From contig CM058232.1 of assembly GCA_030180135.1 (NCBI GenBank), forward strand, positions 62,765,330 to 62,829,329: DNA of 64,000 nucleotides. The letters are read 5' to 3'. Shown here piece after piece: positions 13,601 through 22,357 of this stretch. Position 1 is the stretch's first letter; the number at the start of each line of letters is the position of its first letter. The notes beneath the pieces were generated by a model that saw nothing but the letters and a program-made list of their open reading frames with translations, had not been told where the DNA came from and searched no databases. This stretch comes from Orychophragmus violaceus (Eukaryota; Streptophyta; Magnoliopsida; Brassicales; Brassicaceae). The translations under genes were made by a program, and so were the position numbers.

Positions 13601-13901
13601 CCACTTGTCCTTGCTTCAGCCTCCTACTGTTGCTGAGTGCCTGCATATTAGTACAAATATGAGCCCCACAACCAGTATCCATTACCCATGAGGTATTATC
13701 AGAAGTAGTTGTATTAACTTCTATAACAAAAATACCTGATGAAGAAGTCTCCAGAGTCTTCTTCTTCAATTCCTTTAGACCTTCCAGGAATTTCTTACAT
13801 TCTCTCCTCCAATGCCCTGGTTCTTTGCAGAACCTGCAGATGTCAGTAGGCCCAGCCTTGGACTTGGGCTTGGGCTTTGGCGTGTCCTTGTCCGAGACCA
13901 C
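10629..13901 (-). CDS. Copia-B truncated gag end plus intact protease-integrase-RT-RNase H
   Basis: An open frame of about 1090 codons with no ATG at its left edge: it begins GTG GTC TCG immediately inside the 5' LTR. Order of parts: zinc knuckle CRFCKEPGHWRREC (about residues 22-35), protease WVMDTGCGAHIC with the canonical DTG, GAG-pre-integrase and integrase with HCRLGHISEKRI and HTDVCGPM, reverse transcriptase with WQMDVKTAFLNG and YVDDILLLGND, and RNase H ending in VPTDDNVADPLTKPLP. Every catalytic motif looked for is present. The main body of gag and any normal start are missing, so capsid protein would have to come from another copy. The open frame despite the missing gag fits the recent insertion date. 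Confidence 0.88.
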   Translation of the reverse strand: MVSDKDTPKPKPKSKAGPTDICRFCKEPGHWRRECKKFLEGLKELKKKTLETSSSGIFVIEVNTTTSDNTSWVMDTGCGAHICTNMQALSNSRRLKQGQVELRVGNGAKVPALAVGTYLLSLPSGLVLELNNCYFVPAISRNIISISLLDLEGYDFSVKNKLCSFNRNNLFYGCAPLTNGLYILDQSAPIYNINTKRFKPNEENRTFLWHCRLGHISEKRIKRLHSNGLLGSFDFESCEKCESCLMGKMTRAPFNKPNERASDLLGLIHTDVCGPMSTNARGNYQYFITFTDDFSRYEYVYLMKHKSESFERFREFQNEVQNQLGKSIKALRSDRGGEYLSQEFNDHLRECGIVSQLTPPGTPQWNGVSERRNRTLLDMVRSMMSHTDLPISLWGYALLTAVFTLNRAPSKAVAKTPYELWTGEAPVLSYLRIWGCEAYVKRLISDKLTPKSDKCYFIGYPKETKAYYFYLRSENKIFVARDCNFLEREFLSKKNSGSKVLLEEIQDEQDTAQPNEEEQQEDLQEIVEPEPVVPEVRRSGRIRHEPERYQGFLVTNCHDLLIIDGDEPSNFNQAMMGPDSSKWRKATDSEMDSMSVNQVFSLVDLPAGVKAIECKWIFKKKIDVDGNVQIYKARLVAKGFRQVHGVDYDETYSPVAMMKSIRILLATAAFHDYEIWQMDVKTAFLNGILEEDVYMTQPDGYIDPKNAGKVCKLHKSIYGLKQASRSWNLRFDEAIKQFDFIRNEEEQCVYKKTSGSKIVFLILYVDDILLLGNDVPMLRSVKDWLGSCFSMKDMGEAAYVLGIRIYRDRSKRLIGLCQDSYIDKVLHRFSMADSKKGFTPMIHGTTLSKKQSPTTAAELERMKNIPYASAIGSIMYAMICTRPDVAYALSMTSRYQSNPGENHWIAVKNILKYLRHTKDKFLVYGGSNVLEVSGFTDASFQTDQDDFRSQSGYIFCLNGGKISWRSSKQDTVADSTTEAEYVAASEAAKEAVWIRKFIIELGVIPNAAEPLALFCDNNGAIAQAKEPRSHQKSKHILRRFHLIRDIINRKEVKISRVPTDDNVADPLTKPLPRPKLEYLTEAVGIRDIEM

Positions 13902-14539
13902 TGAAGGAATGTTTAGTGTTTGTCCTGGTTTAATTCTTTCAGATTAAACTCTACTAAACAGATTGGATCTAGGTTCTCTTGCAGAAACATAAAGGGATCT
14001 CACCTAATACCTTGTTTATGCAGCGGATTAGAGAGGTATTGTCAGAGATCAGCAGAACCGCCAAGGGACAGCTCCTCCAGAGGTTCACACACGCACACTT
14101 CAGGAAAAATGGCTGCTAGACCACAGAGAGGGAGGCGCAGAGAGAGAGATAGGAGGCGCAGGGAGAGAGCTTGGAAAAGGAGCTAGGTTTAGTTTTAGTT
14201 ATAAAACTTATGTCTAGTTCCTTTTGGGCTTTTGGGCCCAAGTCCCAATCTGATTAAATCCCTTAGATTTAATCAGGCCCTTTAATCTCTCTAAGTACAG
14301 TAAATGCCTAGCACTTTTACCGTACTTCTGCTGAACCGATCCCTCACAGTTTCCTGTTAGCTTAGGCGTGTGACCCATATGGGATCATATAATAAAGGCA
14401 ATAAATCCAAGACTTATAGATCATGAGCGGACTCTAGCAAGCCATCATGACCCCCCAGTATTATATGACTTATGTCTGATCATTGACATACTCTTACTTT
14501 CTAGAGACAGTACAGAGATTACCGGATATAATTCCAACA
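13902..14539 (-). repeat. Copia-B LTR (5' LTR in element orientation)
   Basis: 638 bp; by eye one difference from 9142-9779 (ACCGGATATA versus ACCGGACATA). Its inner edge joins TTCA to GTGGTCTCGGAC, discussed in the findings. Confidence 0.92.
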
Positions 14540-15766
14540 ATCTAATGGGGCGCTACCATAAAATGTACCATCACGATTAAAAGAACAAACTTTATTCTTA
14601 ACAGCAAAATCAAAACCTTCCAAATCCAAAACGGAAACTGAAATTATGTTTCTGCTAATCGCAGGTACAAAGTAGCAATTATTTAAAATTAAAACCATGC
14701 CCGAAGGTAAGGACAACTCGTAGGTGCCTATGGCCAGTGCAGCAACCTTAGCTCCATTCCCGACCCGTAGCTCTACTTGTCCTTTCTTCAGCGTTCTACT
14801 GTTTCTTAGTGCCTGTACATCAGTACAAATGTGAGCACCGCAGCCGATATCCAATACCCACGAAGTAGAACGAGAAGATATAACATTAAGTTCGATAACA
14901 TAAATACCTGAATCAGACGCATCATACGTCTTTTTCAGCTTCTTGTAATCTTCCTTGAACTTCTTGCAGTCTCTCTTCCAATGCCCCAACTGCTTGCAGT
15001 AGTTGCACTTATCCTCAGGAGAAGGCCTGAATTTGGGCTTTGGCTTGGGCTTGTCTTGACTCTCAGTCTCGACAACCTGGGCCTTTCCCTTGTCCTTCTT
15101 CGGTTTCTTAAACCTTTTACCCCGTTGTACCATCAGTACACTGGGAGTTGCCTTCTTGAGATTCGGCTCTGCTGTCTTCAGCATGCCGTGCAACTCAGTC
15201 AATGTCTTAGTCATGTTTTGCATGTTGTAGTTCATGATGAACTGATCAAAACACGACGGCAATGACTGCAGAATCATGTCAGTGGCTAGCTCCTGGCTAA
15301 TGGCACTGTCCAGTTTCCCCAGGTTATCAATGTAACCCATCATTTTAAGGACATGAGGACTTACTGGACTGTCCTTAGCTAGCTTGCAATCCATGACAGA
15401 TTTAACCGTCTGGTATCTCTCTGTGCGAGCTTGCTCCTGAAACAAAGCTTTCAGGCTGTTAATCATCTCAATGGGTGACATCACGTTCTCATATTGCTTC
15501 TGCAGCTCAGAGTTCATAGTCACCAGCATTAGACAATTAACATCTTTGACATCAGCTGAATGCTTATCCCAAGCATTCTTTTCTGTCTGCGGGGCATTGG
15601 AACGTGGCCTCTCGGTGAGAACTCTTTCAAGGACATATTCCTTGTTCTCCTGCCTAAGAACTATTCTCAGGTTCCGATACCATTACAAGAAATTAGATCC
15701 ATTTAACTTGTCCTTCTCAAGGACGGATCTTAGTGAGAAAGTGTTGATGTGAGTTGAGACAGACAT

Positions 15767-17023
15767 AGCTGTAATTAAAAGAGGTAGAGTTTTAGTTATA
15801 ATGCTCAAGAAATGAGAATTCTTATCTAATAAGAAAAACTCGCATTGTATTCAAAACTATGTTTCCTCAGATGAATACAATGAGCCAAGATCCTCAGATT
15901 ACTAAAATTCGAGTGGGCGACTCGCCGTTACTCAAACTTCAGTTATCTAGGTAAGCAAATCATTGCTAATTGTACCCAGTACAACTCCTGGTCGTGGATA
16001 AGACAAACTATGTTTAATCCACTCTGATGTCTCTGGGCCCAGAACTTCTGACAGCCCAGTCAAGTAAAACCAATCTCTTATGTCTTGTGATCATTAATAG
16101 TTGCACTGCAAATCTATCAATGATCACCTGCATTTCTTATGTTGCTGTGGACACCAAGGACTCCAAGGATGTCCAACAATAACACGAGTCGTGATAGTAG
16201 ACGAGATCGGGCAAGACATCAAGATCACTTGATATTTAGTTGAGGAAATGAACTATTTTATCTTGATGCATATCCAATATACGTCCAAGAAGTTATTATT
16301 TTAGTTTAAAACATTCATTTTTAATAGATTAGGTTCATCTAGAACCTTTTAGGATTAAACTTTTCTGGTATATGCAAATTTATGGTCCAACCAGTATATC
16401 TGCGAATGTTGTGTCGATCGACACCAACCATTGGCATCGGTCGACGCAACCATACTTAAACCGGTTTTCGATAACCGGTCGAACCGGATTGAATTTACAC
16501 AATCGATTCAATCCAATTGAACCGATTCGGTTTAATGGTCCATGTCGATCGTCACACGCTGTGTGTCGATCGACATTACCAAACCAGAACCAATTTGGTT
16601 AATTAAAATTAACCGAGCGAGATAACCAGTTCAATCCAATTGAACCGTTCTATCTAATTGCTTTGTCTGTGTCGACCGATACACCCAGTGTATCGACCGA
16701 CACAACAATAAAACAGGTACTCGATCTCAGATCGAAACCCTAAAATTATTTGCGGATTTTCGCCTTGTGTCGACCGACACACGCTTTGTGTCGATCGACA
16801 CCCTGCGACAAACCCTAAAATTTTATGTTTTTGTTTCGCGGCGTGTCGACCGACACACGCTTCGTGTCGATCGACACAGTGCGATTTCAACAACATCATC
16901 GTTTTCAACATGAACAAAATCCGAGATTAACATTCAATAAAACGATTTTAACAGGCAAAATTCAATCCAACAACTTCAAGTTTCGAATTAATTTCACCAG
17001 ATTCAATAGCTAAACCCTAACAC
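15767..17023 (-). other. Copia-A 5' leader with paired palindromes
   Basis: The leader between the primer-binding site and gag holds five paired palindromes of the CGATCGA type near 16410, 16542, 16668, 16766 and 16843. Four have dyad centres 21 bp apart; the first is 23. No protein-coding content is supported. A similar leader with five pairs is found in Copia-C (35060-36221). Confidence 0.75.
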
Positions 17024-17035
17024 GCTCTGATACCA
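17024..17035 (-). other. Copia-A primer-binding site (initiator Met tRNA)
   Basis: On the minus strand this reads TGGTATCAGAGC, one base after the 5' LTR end. It is the standard primer site of plant Copia elements. Confidence 0.93.
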
Positions 17036-17036
17036 C

Positions 17037-17676
17037 TGTTGGATCCCACTGGATCTAGGGTTTGATATATTGAATGAAAACCAACCTCGTTCTTACCTTT
17101 CTGGCAGCGGAATTGAGATGGTGAACGAGATCAGTGGAGCAACGCAAACGCCTTGCCTCTACCAGATACACACGCACGCTCGCTGGAAACGGGATGCTAG
17201 TGCTGGATCAACGGGAATCGATTCTCTCTGGTGTTTCTACTGTTTCTATCAAGAAACGTGGACGGCTAAGTGTTTAGGTCGAAACTTACTTGTTATATTC
17301 GACCTAAAACACAATTAACCGGGCCAGACTTAATCAAGTCTTAATTCGAAAAGCCTTTCGAAAAACCCGAACTGTGTCGACCGACACACAAGCTGTGTCG
17401 ATCGACACAACACCATTTTATCGATTATAATGTGTATCCAATACACATTAATATGATCATTACCATAATGATCATTCCCATGTCGTAGCTTCCAGTTTTC
17501 TTAGGTGTGTGACCCTATAGGATCATATAGTACTGGTAGTAAGTCCATAACTTACAGATTGCAAGAGGCTTCTAGCAAAACATTGCAACCGCCCAGTACT
17601 ATACGAATGTCTGATCTCGACACACAACTATTATCAGGAGTGAGTACAAGTGTGATTTCAGGACACTATCCCAACA
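17037..17676 (-). repeat. Copia-A LTR (5' LTR in element orientation)
   Basis: 640 bp with TG...CA ends; 11 differences from the left copy by eye. The paired palindrome at 17373-17409 is conserved. Confidence 0.92.
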
Positions 17677-18352
17677 ATCTGATGGTTGGCAGGTCTGATG
17701 AAGGGTCCAATATCTTAGAGAGGTTGCGTTGGTGGGAAGATCTTGAGTATGCAGCCTGTGTTGCGCGTTGGATGGTTGACGCCATCAGGGCTATGAGGGG
17801 TGTCTCCATTAGCAGGCCATACGTTGGGTTCTACAAAACCTTCAAAGCGCCAAGATACTACGGTCCTGAGTGTTCATGTGGCTTTGATTTCATAGGGGAA
17901 TTCGACTGTGAGAACTGTTTTGCAGTTAGCGTGGCAAAGAAGCTGATGATTATGTGGTGAGCATTGTGGATGGGTATCTTGCTTCATGTTATGATCAGTT
18001 GCACAATTTATGTGAACGTTCATTTTGTATTACTATACGTTCACAACTATGTCGGATAATCTAGGTTTATGGTAGTTCCCTATTGTAAGGTCAACTTTTA
18101 TATTCTTCGTGTGTAAGCATAATCTATGATGTTTTATAATATCTTGTTTGTCCCATTCTATATAAGTTCATACATGCATTAAATGCCCATCCCAAGTAGT
18201 TGGGATTTAATGGTTGGACTAGTTAAAGCCATTTAATTTCTTTCCAACCACATCCAACTACCTAAGTGTCCACCACGCCTATAAAAACAATATGAGTTCG
18301 ATCTTGTTGTTCTCACATATTTTGTACTTATCTTATTCATTCGGAAAAAAAT

Positions 18353-19080
18353 ATGTTCGATACGCTTCCAGTCGCTGTGAACCTCGACATAGTCGAACGC
18401 GTAGGTCGTTCATGCTATACCGACCTTTTGCCGCTGATGGGAGTCAATAAAACCTCATATCGTCTAGCTACCGAGAGAAGCATTTTACGAGTCGTAAATA
18501 TAGACCGCTTACTAGAAACGCGGCCAGGGCTTCCTTGTCAGACGATGCACGCCCTTTTTTCAAAGGTTAGTGAGATATCCACGAATTATTTTAGATCAAA
18601 TAGAGCATACATGTCTGGACCGATTGTGTTTCATCTGTAACTTCTCACTCGTTCATACTTGTGAGCAGGTGTCTACTGGCTGATAACCCCACCGCCTTAT
18701 TGCTGGAGGGACTACGGACACTCTTCATAGAGCTAGATCCGCATAGAGCAGTGGTTTTGTTTGGCCAAGCCCCACAAGACTGTCCGTACATCATACTTGC
18801 TCAGAGCATGTGCAAAATCCTTACTGGGAACTGGGTGGAGGGATTACAACGTCTAGAGGACTTGCGCTGGTGGGTCGATATAGAACGCTCGGGTCACATA
18901 GCGGCGCGCATACTAAAGGCTGTTATTGACTTGGGAACGCGAAAAGTAGGAACCTTCCTCTCCTCCTACGCATTCCCAAACCCGCCGTGCGGTGGATGTA
19001 GGCTCCGGCCTGACGGCGACCCGGAGTGTGTTAGCTGTTGGATTTTCTGTATCTCCTACACCTTTGCTCTGCTGTCCTAA
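18353..19080 (+). pseudogene. F-box-like protein copy 4, probable frameshift in exon 1
   Basis: Exon 1 starts at 18353 (MFDTLPVAVNLDIVERVG) with a TATA-like CTATAAAAAC at 18279-18288. Exon 2 starts at 18669 after GAGCAG and reads CLLADNPTALLLEG, DCPYIILAQSMCKIL and a Cys-rich end CGGCRLRPDGDPECVSC. The intron sits where it does in copies 1 to 3, but the phases do not match. The first-exon frame reaches the GT at 18566 in phase 0, while exon 2 needs phase 2. Shifting the frame near 18530-18540 restores likeness to the PFFER end of the other copies, so a small indel is likely. An unseen alternative splice site could also explain it. This copy is much more diverged than copies 1 to 3. Confidence 0.55.
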
Positions 19081-19754
19081 TTTCGAAAGTTATGAAATAC
19101 CACTGAGCCTATATAAGTTAAACCGTTGGGTATGAGTTAATCAGTGGTGTTTTGGGATGCACCGCAGTTACGTGCATCTTGTAATGTACTTGCCTAATAA
19201 TATTATTTCGCCGACTTTAGTGTGGTAGTTGTGAATGTTCTCATAATTGATATGGACGTTCATGAATGTCCACCGAACGTTCACAGATTCCAACGCAAAA
19301 TGTAGCGTGAACACAATATGAAGTGGCAGTGCATAAAGTGGTACAGTTGTTAATGGGAGCATTGGTATTGAAAATTATCTGTTAGTGGGTTATAAGGATT
19401 TGAAATGACACCCGTACGCTCTGTCTAATTCTCGTGATCACTGTAGTTTCTCATTATTCGGGCCCAGTGAACGTTCACTCTTACACCGTTCAAATAGTCA
19501 TTACTAAAAAACACGTCCGTGTAGTACCTTTCGAAGTCAAGTATGTTAAGTATGAAGGTTCAGAAAATTAAACATGAACGTTCATTTATATCCGTCGAGC
19601 GTTCACATAAATAAATACAAAGTAGATTGTGAACAGCCTAATAAAGGAAAGAATATAAACGCGAACATTTAACTAGGAAATAAGTTCATTACAAAGACGA
19701 CTGCGATATTCAACGATTACACTTAAAAAGAAGAAAACCCTCAGCTAACATCTT
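19081..19754. other. Intergenic with several TGAACGTTCA palindromes
   Basis: Exact palindromes at 19468-19477 and 19575-19584. Variants near 19254, 19274 and 19596 give two CG-to-CG spacings of 21 bp (19257/19278 and 19579/19600). This is shared 3' flank of F-box copy 4 (+) and copy 5 (-). No gene is supported. Confidence 0.6.
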
Positions 19755-20501
19755 TCAAAGATAAGCAACCTGCAAAATCCAAAAGCACCGATCGCACATG
19801 TCATCACCCTTCGGCTTCTCCCACCATGGTTGACTCGAATTGAATTTCGAACAGCTGCACACCGTGATCAACTGGGGATCGTTTAATTCACGTTTGGCAA
19901 TTAACCAATCGGGAAGCACCCTTTCCCACCCATTCCCATTTATGTTAGGCATCTGGCTGCGAAGTTCATTAGCGCGTCCTCGTGTAAGGACATACGTACC
20001 GAGTACTGCTTCTCCCCATTCGTCTTTGAACAATCTGCTAATCAAGCCGTGTATATACTCGGAGATGATGCATCCTCTCCCAGCGGCGACAATGATCTGA
20101 CCGATCCCTTCAGCCCTCTTGTTCTCGAAGAGCATGTTTGAGACTCCTTTAAGTCTTATTGCGTGTATGTTGCCCGCGTCATAGCACTTCTCATGGAACT
20201 TTTCCCAGTAAAATCGTGGAGCCCAAACCCAGCGACTCATCTTCTTCAGATTAATGGTGGCATAGAACACATCAGTCAGAGACAAGTTATTCAACTTGGT
20301 GCATGTAATCCTCGAGTGCCGGAGATCCTGCAAGTCATTTTCGCAGACTAGAACTAGGATCTTCCTTATTAGATCTTCCGGGAGCCCAAGCAAGTTGAAT
20401 GGTGTACCTGATGCCTCCCTCCGCCTCTTTGTCACCGAACGCGTTTCGTATGGCGGATCATTGAAACGTTTCCAGGGCCAATATACATGAGGATTAGGCA
20501 T
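19755..20501 (-). CDS. F-box-like protein copy 5 (intronless)
   Basis: A single open frame of 248 residues on the minus strand. About 35 basic residues (TKRRREASG) precede the F-box-like LLGLPEDLIRKILVLVCEND. The middle reads KCYDAGNIHAIRLKGVSNMLF, the counterpart of CLDAGNPTALLMEG in copies 1 to 3. The C-terminus has CSCSKF and then MCDRCFWI, the CxC...CxxC cluster seen in all copies. It lacks the intron of copies 1 to 4 and pairs with copy 6 in head-to-head order. Role as an SCF adaptor is inferred from family only. No break is visible. Confidence 0.75.
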   Translation of the reverse strand: MPNPHVYWPWKRFNDPPYETRSVTKRRREASGTPFNLLGLPEDLIRKILVLVCENDLQDLRHSRITCTKLNNLSLTDVFYATINLKKMSRWVWAPRFYWEKFHEKCYDAGNIHAIRLKGVSNMLFENKRAEGIGQIIVAAGRGCIISEYIHGLISRLFKDEWGEAVLGTYVLTRGRANELRSQMPNINGNGWERVLPDWLIAKRELNDPQLITVCSCSKFNSSQPWWEKPKGDDMCDRCFWILQVAYL

Positions 20502-20884
20502 TTTAGATTAAGAGAATTTAGAGCGAGCAATTGGGCCAAGGGTGATTTGTTGAGTAATCTGAAAAGATGTGAACTGAAGATGCTTTGTGAGTAGATATAT
20601 ATAGAGAGTCATATATGTAACTGCTAATCATTAACTTCGCTTTTTTAGATTCGCGACGATTCGCTTGTCCCACGACGTGACGGTTATGTCTTCTACAAGC
20701 CACGCTTCACAAACCCGATAAACGTGTCATTAATGTTTACACGTTATACGAGATGGTTGGATCCTTTCCCTATACGCGCCTCTTCGTTATACCGGTCCAA
20801 TAATTGCAACTTAAAGGCCTATATATAATTGACTAAATTTTTAAACCATACCTTATCCAACCTAAACTCATTCGTCTTACAAAC
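20502..20884. promoter_or_regulatory. Shared head-to-head promoter region of F-box copies 5 and 6
   Basis: A 383-bp gap between divergent start codons. TATA-like TATATATATAG (about 20594-20604) faces copy 5 on the minus strand, and CTATATATAATTG (about 20819-20831) lies about 60 bases before copy 6. No exact TGAACGTTCA palindrome was seen here. Confidence 0.5.
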
Positions 20885-21565
20885 ATGGCCATTCTTGATC
20901 TTCCAGAAGACCTTTTGATTACCATTTTGGTTCACCTAATCCACAACGATTTCAGAGATTTTAGACGAGTGACATCAAACTGCGAGGCATTGTTCCAGTT
21001 AGCACAAACCCCTCCTTTCTACAAATCAGTTGACTTCTTCAACAACTACATTATCTTCCCTAACCATGAAATGGTAGAGGAGTTTCGCGAGCCTTGCCTA
21101 GACCACGACAACTCCTCATGCCTACTGCTCAAAGGTATATCTGAATTCATATACAAATATCGGCGTGTAGCAGGGGAAGAATTGATTAAAAAATCCGCCG
21201 AAACTGGGTGGGAGACTGGTATGTACGCCTGGTCCATGCTGGTCCGGGTCATGTACGGTGAAGCAGAGGTTGGGGGGAGAGGCCTAGCACTGACCCGAGA
21301 CTTCGCTAGAAGAATCCGTATGCAGATTGTTGCGCGTGACCGGTTGGTATGGGAGCAAAAACCTTCCGATTTGTTCCGTGAGAAGGAAGCAGCTCTCGAT
21401 ATCGACAAAGTCCATGGATGCAAGTGTGCCACCATGAATAGCTGGGTCGGATGGTGGGTGGATGGCTGGAAGAGCCATGATATGTGCGAGGAGTGTTTCT
21501 GGACTATAGAATCACTGGCATTTTGCAAGATTGTCAAACAAAACTTCAGCACCTGGCCCTATTAG
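20885..21565 (+). CDS. F-box-like protein copy 6 (intronless)
   Basis: A single open frame of 226 residues starting MAILDLPEDLLITILVHL, an F-box-like helix near the N-terminus. The middle reads CLDHDNSSCLLLKGISEFIY, matching the Sel1-like segment of the other copies. The end has HGCKCATMNSW and HDMCEECFWTIESLAF, the shared CxC...CxxC cluster. The likeness to copy 5 in length, lack of intron and C-terminal motif suggests they form one subfamily. No break is visible. The open frame on the opposite strand (21046-21552) is a shadow. Confidence 0.75.
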   Translation: MAILDLPEDLLITILVHLIHNDFRDFRRVTSNCEALFQLAQTPPFYKSVDFFNNYIIFPNHEMVEEFREPCLDHDNSSCLLLKGISEFIYKYRRVAGEELIKKSAETGWETGMYAWSMLVRVMYGEAEVGGRGLALTRDFARRIRMQIVARDRLVWEQKPSDLFREKEAALDIDKVHGCKCATMNSWVGWWVDGWKSHDMCEECFWTIESLAFCKIVKQNFSTWPY

Positions 21566-22357
21566 CAATAACAATACCAATGTTCTGTGCTCTGTCCTTC
21601 TTAATTAATAATAAATTTCATTTCTTTACGTTCCGTTCTAAGTGTGGTTTGCTTTTTGTAATAAAGATTTCTTTTCTTTACCCCTCCGGTGTAGTTACCG
21701 TTGAGATAAAGATTTCCCTTAAATACAATATGTTGCTTTATGTCATCTCAATATTTATTAGTCTCCTCTACCAGTATTAATTGGGTAATAAACCTTTATT
21801 TATCTTGAAAATTAATAATGACAGCATCCATTAAGGCAGATTAGTGGCATTGGGTGGTATGTCTACTCAAAATTTAACACATATCCTGTTAAGTCATCAA
21901 GGCCTATGTGTTCAATTGTTTAATTCAGCAGGAATGGTGGCATGTAAACAGAGATCCTATTAAGTCATGAACGTTCATAGTTTAAGGGGGTAAGACAAGG
22001 AAAAGTAAACGTAAGTAATATATGAACGTTCATATATTAACCATGAACGTACATATGAGACATATGAACGTTAGTAACATAATGACCATACATAGATCCA
22101 ACATGCACGTTCATTCCAAAATATTCCGGCGATACAATACTTCATTTACCCATGCATGGCGATACTATAATACATCCTTGAAGGTCAAATGCAGCGTATC
22201 AAAAAAATGCACGACCATTCAAAAAAGCCCCCGAAATACATACATAGTTATAACAGACTTACGTACGTACATCCCAAAAACGGTGAACGTGCATAACCGA
22301 TTAATGTACGCACATACTAAAATAATGAACGTTCATTCATATTGTTCCCGGGCCATA
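21566..22357. repeat. Intergenic palindrome array, 21-bp phased
   Basis: The densest TGAACGTTCA stretch in the window. CG centres lie at 22027, 22048 and 22069 (exact, then AACGTACA and AACGTTAG variants), and again at 22288, 22309 and 22330 (last copy exact). Both triplets have 21-bp steps. Another exact copy is at 21968-21977. The array lies between F-box copy 6 and the 3' end of the transposase gene. The short + ORF at 22022-22654 crosses the array and is antisense to the transposase; it is not accepted as a gene. Confidence 0.7.

Larger units (their letters stand above)
9142..14539 (-). mobile_element. Copia-B: young, gag-less LTR retrotransposon nested in Copia-A
   Basis: Two 638-bp direct repeats (9142-9779 and 13902-14539) start TGAAGGAAT and end ATTCCAACA, flanked by the TSD ATCTA (9137-9141 and 14540-14544). 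By eye they differ at one position, so the insertion is very recent. A polypurine tract lies next to the left LTR. On the right, the 5' LTR is followed directly by mid-gag sequence: the usual leader, primer-binding site and most of gag are absent. The pol frame is intact. Confidence 0.93.
6398..15766 (-). pseudogene. Copia-A gag-pol polyprotein, interrupted by Copia-B and one stop
   Basis: The frame starts at ATG 15766 (MSVSTHINTFSLRSVLEKD). It has a TAA at codon 28 (15685-15683), then stays open from 15529 to the Copia-B insertion at about 14545, and continues from 9136 to the stop at 6398. Order of parts: gag, zinc knuckle CNYCKQLGHWKRDC, aspartic protease, integrase HHCC motif and DDE core (HTDVCGPM, WNGVSERRNRT), reverse transcriptase with WQMDVKTAFLNG and YVDDILLLGND, and RNase H (STTEAEYVAASEA, VPTDENVADPLTK). 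The protease site reads DIG where relatives read DTG or DSG, so protease function is doubtful. The gag stop and the insertion make the copy non-autonomous. Copia-type polyproteins assemble virus-like particles and copy and integrate the element; that is family knowledge. Confidence 0.88.
4939..17676 (-). mobile_element. Copia-A: LTR retrotransposon inserted in F-box copy 3
   Basis: Two 640-bp direct repeats (4939-5578 and 17037-17676) start TGTTGG and end CCAACA, flanked by the TSD ATCTG. On the minus strand the right repeat is the 5' LTR. It is followed by a TGGTATCAGAGC primer-binding site (17024-17035) matching initiator Met tRNA. A purine-rich tract (AAGTGGGAGAT on minus) precedes the left LTR. 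By eye the two LTRs differ at 11 of 640 positions, about 1.7%, suggesting insertion on the order of a million years ago at Arabidopsis-like mutation rates. The internal part is split by Copia-B. Confidence 0.93.
4492..17960 (+). pseudogene. F-box-like protein copy 3, split by a nested Copia insertion
   Basis: Exon 1 is 4492-4706, the intron 4707-4787, and exon 2 starts at 4788. Exon 2 is cut at 4938 by Copia-A and resumes at 17677/17682, running to the stop at 17958-17960. The 5-base ATCTG is present on both sides (4934-4938 and 17677-17681), so it is a target-site duplication. Apart from the insertion, both halves are open and colinear with copy 2: MLHLPEPLRLDVIGRLAKS at the start, LDAGNPTAFLMEG in the middle, and CSCGFDFIGEFDCENC at the end. 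The gene was therefore probably intact when the element landed. The palindrome pair downstream (18013-18043) matches the 3' flank of copy 2. Confidence 0.85.

Noticed and set aside
16400..16880. CRISPR-like spaced repeats
   Set aside because: The units are palindrome pairs in a retrotransposon leader of a plant genome, with irregular distances between pairs and no cas genes.
17020..17040. tRNA-like sequence near TGGTATCAGAGC
   Set aside because: It is only the short primer-binding site complementary to initiator Met tRNA; no cloverleaf is present. The same holds at 29792 and 36222.
21046..21552. 168-residue minus ORF
   Set aside because: It is a shadow of F-box copy 6 on the opposite strand.
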